Assembly: GCA_033721095.1 (NCBI GenBank)
Contig: JAWWBG010000011.1
Coordinates: 1-24,315, forward strand
Direction: 5' to 3'
Length of the DNA: 24,315 nucleotides
Origin: JAWWBG01 sp033721095
GTDB lineage: Bacteria > Actinomycetota > Nitriliruptoria > Nitriliruptorales > Nitriliruptoraceae
Of the stretch, positions 21,209 to 24,315 are shown in pieces. A program made the position numbers and the translations under genes. The number at the start of each line of letters is the position of its first letter. The stretch's first letter is position 1. The notes below the pieces were generated by a model. That model made no database searches. It saw only the letters and a program-made list of their open reading frames with translations, and was not told the DNA's origin.

Positions 21209-24084
21209 TGCACCGGACGGCAGTGGTTGGCGTGGCCCTCGGCGCGACCGCGATGATCGCCGGCGTCGCACCGGCGTCCGGGCTCGGCGACGAGATCGTC
21301 GCCCGCACGATCCTCCCACCGGGCAACTCGCTGCACTTCACGCTGGCAGGTGAGGCACAGGGGCTGGTGACGGGGGATCCGGACGACTTCGGACCGAACG
21401 TCGACGACCAACGCGAGTTGTACTGGGACTACGAGTTCAAGGACGGCGCGCTGGCCACCGAGGTCTGCGAGGACCCCCAGACACCGATCGACGGCGTCCA
21501 GCTGTGCTTCGACGAGTGGGGCGTGCCGATCTCGTGGGGCGAGGACACGTACACGACGTGGTACGGGGCCGGCTACGGGGCCGCGCAGATCCGCCTGTTC
21601 CTCATCGACGCAACCCGGCGAACGGCGCGCGGAACGCTGGCCGAGATCGCCGGGCCGGGGTCGGTTGCCGCTGACGTCGAGGCCCGTGTCCTCGGCTACT
21701 CGGAGGACGAGCTGCAGGCCATTGTCGAGGCTCGCTCCGAGGAGGCACAAACGGCGGTCGCGGGATACATCGATGGGGTGAACGCGTGGATCCAGGAGGT
21801 GCTCACATCGCGTCTGGACGCGTTGCCCGCCGAGTACGAGGTGCTCGGCGCGGTCCCGGCGCCACTCACCGTCCCGGACGTCGCAGCCATCGGGGTGCTC
21901 ATGACTCGCGAGGTTGCCGCTGAGGGTGGCACGGAGATGGAGAATGTCGCTGCCCTCCGCGCGCTCGAGGCCGAGTTCGGCACGGACGAGGGTCGTGACA
22001 TCTTCCAGGACTTCGTGTGGGTCGAGGACGCTGGCGCGTCCGTGTCTGTTCCTGCGGAGGAAGGCGCCTTCCCGCGGACCACGCTGGATCCGGCTGAGCG
22101 CGGGACTGTCTTCGAGGAGATGGCGGACTTCGCGGCCACGATCCCGCTTGAGCTCGCCGAGGGGCCGGGGACAGGGGACTGGCCACGGCCAGCCGACGGC
22201 GACATCGGCGACCTCGACCCCTCGGGAGATCTGCTGCCCGGCTTTGAGGCGTTCGGGGCCCTCACGGCGGCAGAGGCTGCTGGGATGGCATCGGCCTCAC
22301 TCGAGCAGTGGCGCCAGTCGCTGACGGGAGGTTCGTTCCTCGTCGTTGTTGCCCCCCACAAGACGGCCGACAACTCCGCGCTCCTGATCTCGGAACCTCA
22401 GCTCGGCTACGACCCAACACTGCTCATGGAGGCCGAGGTCCACGGGGGCGGCTACCACGCGCGCGGTTCGACCGTGGCAGGCATACCCGTCATCGGGATC
22501 GGCTACACGCCCGACGTGGCTTGGGCACTGACGACGGGCAACAGCAAGACCATCGACTCCTTCATCGAGACGACGCGGCCCGACAGCAACGGCGACGGCA
22601 CCCCCGAGTACTTCCACGACGGCACGTGGAAGGAGCAGGAATGCCGCGACGAGGTCGTCGCCTACCGCCAGGCGCCGGAAGGCGTCCCGGTGGGCCCGCC
22701 GACCTTCTCGGACACGGTGACGGTGTGCAGGACGGTGCATGGCCCGATCGTGGCGACCACCGAGGACGGCACGCTGGCTCGAAGTGTCCAGTACGCCATG
22801 TGGGACCGTGAGGTCGAGACGGTCGAGGGCGTCCTGGCCTGGAATCGCGCCACCAACTTCGAGGAGTTCGAGGCCGCCATGCGGCAGGTGACGTGGAATG
22901 AGAACACGGCCTACATCGGCCGCGACGGCCACATCGCCTACTGGCATCCCGGACTGCACCTGGAGCGCCCGGAACGCGGCGACCTCCGCCTGCCGATGCC
23001 CGGCACCGGCGAGTACGACCTCGGCGACCCGCTGGACTTCGACGACCTGCCGCACGCCGTGGACCCGGCGCAGGGGTTCCTCGTCAACTGGAACAACAAG
23101 CCCGCGCACGGCTGGGGTGATGGCGTCGGCATGAGCTATTCCAGCTACCCGGCCGGACGAGGTCACCGCGTCACCAACCTCATCAACGCCCTCTCCGAAC
23201 GCGACGACTGGACGTTCGATCGCCTGCGCGACCTCGACCGGATCGCGGCCGAGACCGACATGCGCGCCACGGAGTTTCGGCACCTGATCCTGGAGCTGCT
23301 CGACGAGCCGGACCTGACCGACCGCGAGGCGGCGGCCCTTGCTGCGCTCGAAGCCTGGGACGGATCGGCCAACGGCGACGGCGCCGGCATGGAATTCGAT
23401 CGCGACACTCAGTACGCCGCCGACATCCCGATCCAGGCCGTGTCCGACTTCCCGCCGCCGGCCACCGTCGGGCCAGCGGCATCGATCTTCCACGTGATGA
23501 TGGACGAGCTCATCAACGAGCTGTTCGACCCGTATCGGACCGAGGCCTACGACCTGCCCGATCGGCTCGACAACTCCGGTCGACACGTCTACGACGTCAA
23601 CCCGGCCCTCAACTTCGCCCTGCGCATCCTCGACCCGTCGACGTCGAGCCTGGTCCCGTCACGCGACTACACGGACGGCCGAACCGCTGGCGAGGTCCTC
23701 CGCGCCGTCCTGAACCGTGCCCTCGACCGACTCGGTGTCCAGGACAGCGAGGACGTCGCGGGCGTCCGCGAGCCCTACAGGATGGAGGTCGTCTGCAACC
23801 CGACCGGCGTTGTCGGCCCGTGCGGCCACATGCCCTTCCTCGAGCGGGGAACGTGGATCCACTTCGCCGGGTTCGGCGTGTCCGAGGCGTTCGCGCCCGC
23901 CGAGCCGCCACAGCCGGAGCCGACGCCGTCCACCGGCGGCGGGTTCGTCCTCGTCGGCGTCCTGCTGGCGGCAGCTGGCCTCGGCCTCAGAACGGCAGGT
24001 CCAGGGCGCGACCGAGGAAGCGCAGGAAGGGCCGAGTCGCGGCCCATCGCTCGACCGCGTCATCGAGGAACGACGCACGGGTGA
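21208..24084 (+). CDS. Penicillin acylase family (S45) hydrolase, secreted and C-terminally anchored
   Basis: A 958-aa Ntn-hydrolase precursor. A signal peptide (1-25, cleavage near APASG) precedes an alpha part (to about 375) and a beta part beginning at the proposed nucleophile S376 in LTGGSFLVVVAPHK, released by self-cleavage. LLISEPQLGYDP and the oxyanion-hole motif FLVNWNNKPAHGW support the family, as does GRGHRVTNL. The usual Asn after the Ser is Phe here. A calcium-loop-like DSNGDGTPEYF lies in the beta part. The C-terminus has PEPTPSTGGG, a membrane helix (about 911-926) and an Arg-rich tail, so it stays on the outer membrane face or wall. Relatives hydrolyse penicillins or N-acyl-homoserine lactones. 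The start may be GTG 21205, whose AGGAAG spacing (8) is better. Its 3' end overlaps a convergent gene by 98 bases. Confidence 0.87.
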   Translation: MHRTAVVGVALGATAMIAGVAPASGLGDEIVARTILPPGNSLHFTLAGEAQGLVTGDPDDFGPNVDDQRELYWDYEFKDGALATEVCEDPQTPIDGVQLCFDEWGVPISWGEDTYTTWYGAGYGAAQIRLFLIDATRRTARGTLAEIAGPGSVAADVEARVLGYSEDELQAIVEARSEEAQTAVAGYIDGVNAWIQEVLTSRLDALPAEYEVLGAVPAPLTVPDVAAIGVLMTREVAAEGGTEMENVAALRALEAEFGTDEGRDIFQDFVWVEDAGASVSVPAEEGAFPRTTLDPAERGTVFEEMADFAATIPLELAEGPGTGDWPRPADGDIGDLDPSGDLLPGFEAFGALTAAEAAGMASASLEQWRQSLTGGSFLVVVAPHKTADNSALLISEPQLGYDPTLLMEAEVHGGGYHARGSTVAGIPVIGIGYTPDVAWALTTGNSKTIDSFIETTRPDSNGDGTPEYFHDGTWKEQECRDEVVAYRQAPEGVPVGPPTFSDTVTVCRTVHGPIVATTEDGTLARSVQYAMWDREVETVEGVLAWNRATNFEEFEAAMRQVTWNENTAYIGRDGHIAYWHPGLHLERPERGDLRLPMPGTGEYDLGDPLDFDDLPHAVDPAQGFLVNWNNKPAHGWGDGVGMSYSSYPAGRGHRVTNLINALSERDDWTFDRLRDLDRIAAETDMRATEFRHLILELLDEPDLTDREAAALAALEAWDGSANGDGAGMEFDRDTQYAADIPIQAVSDFPPPATVGPAASIFHVMMDELINELFDPYRTEAYDLPDRLDNSGRHVYDVNPALNFALRILDPSTSSLVPSRDYTDGRTAGEVLRAVLNRALDRLGVQDSEDVAGVREPYRMEVVCNPTGVVGPCGHMPFLERGTWIHFAGFGVSEAFAPAEPPQPEPTPSTGGGFVLVGVLLAAAGLGLRTAGPGRDRGSAGRAESRPIARPRHRGTTHG

Positions 24085-24315
24085 CGTCGCGCTCCCTCAA
24101 CGCCACGCCAACGGTGTGCGAGCGGCGGCGAAGGTCGTCGACCAAGGGGTGTTCCGGGTCGTAGCCCTTCGGTGCGCGCTTCAGCTCATCGCCATGCTCC
24201 GAGCGCGACCAGCCGTGCTCCTGCCAGGCCGCGGTTTCGATCGATCGCTTCCATTCGGCCGGCTTGTCCACGATGCGGTCGCGGATGCGCGTGATGTCGG
24301 GTGTCGACGGCCGCC
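23987..24315 (-). CDS. DUF2461 family protein (C-terminal part, cut by window edge)
   Basis: The minus strand is open from the right edge down to a TGA at 23987, about 108 codons. The part LKRAPKGYDPEHPLVDDLRR, then ERDVTRASFLDDAVERWAAT and RPFLRFLGRALDLPF, is the C-terminal pattern of DUF2461 (TIGR02453), a widespread family of unknown function with about 220 residues; roughly half the protein is here. The first visible residues RPSTPDITRIRDRIVDKPAEW also fit the family, so the GTG at 24271 is internal and the true start lies beyond the window. The gene runs into the acylase gene, overlapping its last 98 bases on the other strand. Confidence 0.8.
   Translation of the reverse strand, partial: RPSTPDITRIRDRIVDKPAEWKRSIETAAWQEHGWSRSEHGDELKRAPKGYDPEHPLVDDLRRRSHTVGVALRERDVTRASFLDDAVERWAATRPFLRFLGRALDLPF

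Noticed and set aside
23926..23990. Acylase C-terminus as a true LPxTG sortase signal
   Set aside because: The sequence reads TPSTGGG without Leu-Pro before Thr-Gly; a membrane anchor is all that can be supported.

Overview
The window is GC-rich bacterial chromosome with short intergenic gaps, many GTG starts, several probably leaderless genes and overlapping genes. The gene set (coproporphyrin-type ferrochelatase with C-terminal Fe-S cysteines, LytR-CpsA-Psr protein, SigE-like ECF factor, geranylgeranyl-reductase-family protein, two SigA/SigB-like sigma factors) points to an actinobacterium. The PgpH-type 7TM-HD phosphodiesterase suggests a deep-branching actinobacterial lineage rather than Streptomyces or Mycobacterium, but the taxon is inference. 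I saw no rRNA, tRNA, CRISPR array, insertion sequence or phage gene.

Left part (1-4600): the start of a minus-strand HMG-CoA-synthase/thiolase-like gene runs off the left edge. Divergent from it is an aldo/keto reductase-thioesterase pair, then a convergent tam-like methyltransferase, then a 581-aa aldehyde dehydrogenase-family gene and a VOC protein. An almost identical 21-bp TetR-type palindrome lies in front of both the first divergent pair and the aldehyde dehydrogenase gene, which suggests a small regulon for acyl-CoA, carbonyl or lipid chemistry.

Middle part (4600-12750): an LCP cell-wall ligase faces away from an ECF sigma factor. The sigma gene overlaps a gene for a membrane-anchored protein with a Lys-Pro-Glu-Pro stalk and three Ig-like repeats. 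Convergent to it are ferrochelatase and an EamA transporter with overlapping ends. A c-di-AMP phosphodiesterase-like 7TM-HD protein and a Bcp peroxiredoxin follow.

Right part (12750-24315): two paralogous sigma-70 genes stand in tandem, the first behind an ECF-type promoter match and the second behind a sigma-70-type promoter. The second is followed closely by a D-Ala-D-Ala carboxypeptidase (PBP4 type) and a geranylgeranyl-reductase-family flavoprotein. A minus-strand repair pair (PolA-like 5'-3' exonuclease and HhH-GPD glycosylase) has a 4-base overlap that implies a CTG start codon. A divergent SDR oxidoreductase is coupled to a secreted, C-terminally anchored penicillin-acylase-family hydrolase, whose 3' end overlaps a convergent DUF2461 gene cut by the right edge.

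The items most worth following are the duplicated operator, the tandem sigma factors with altered promoter-reading residues and an ECF promoter, the ECF sigma/Ig-repeat surface protein pair, and the CTG start.
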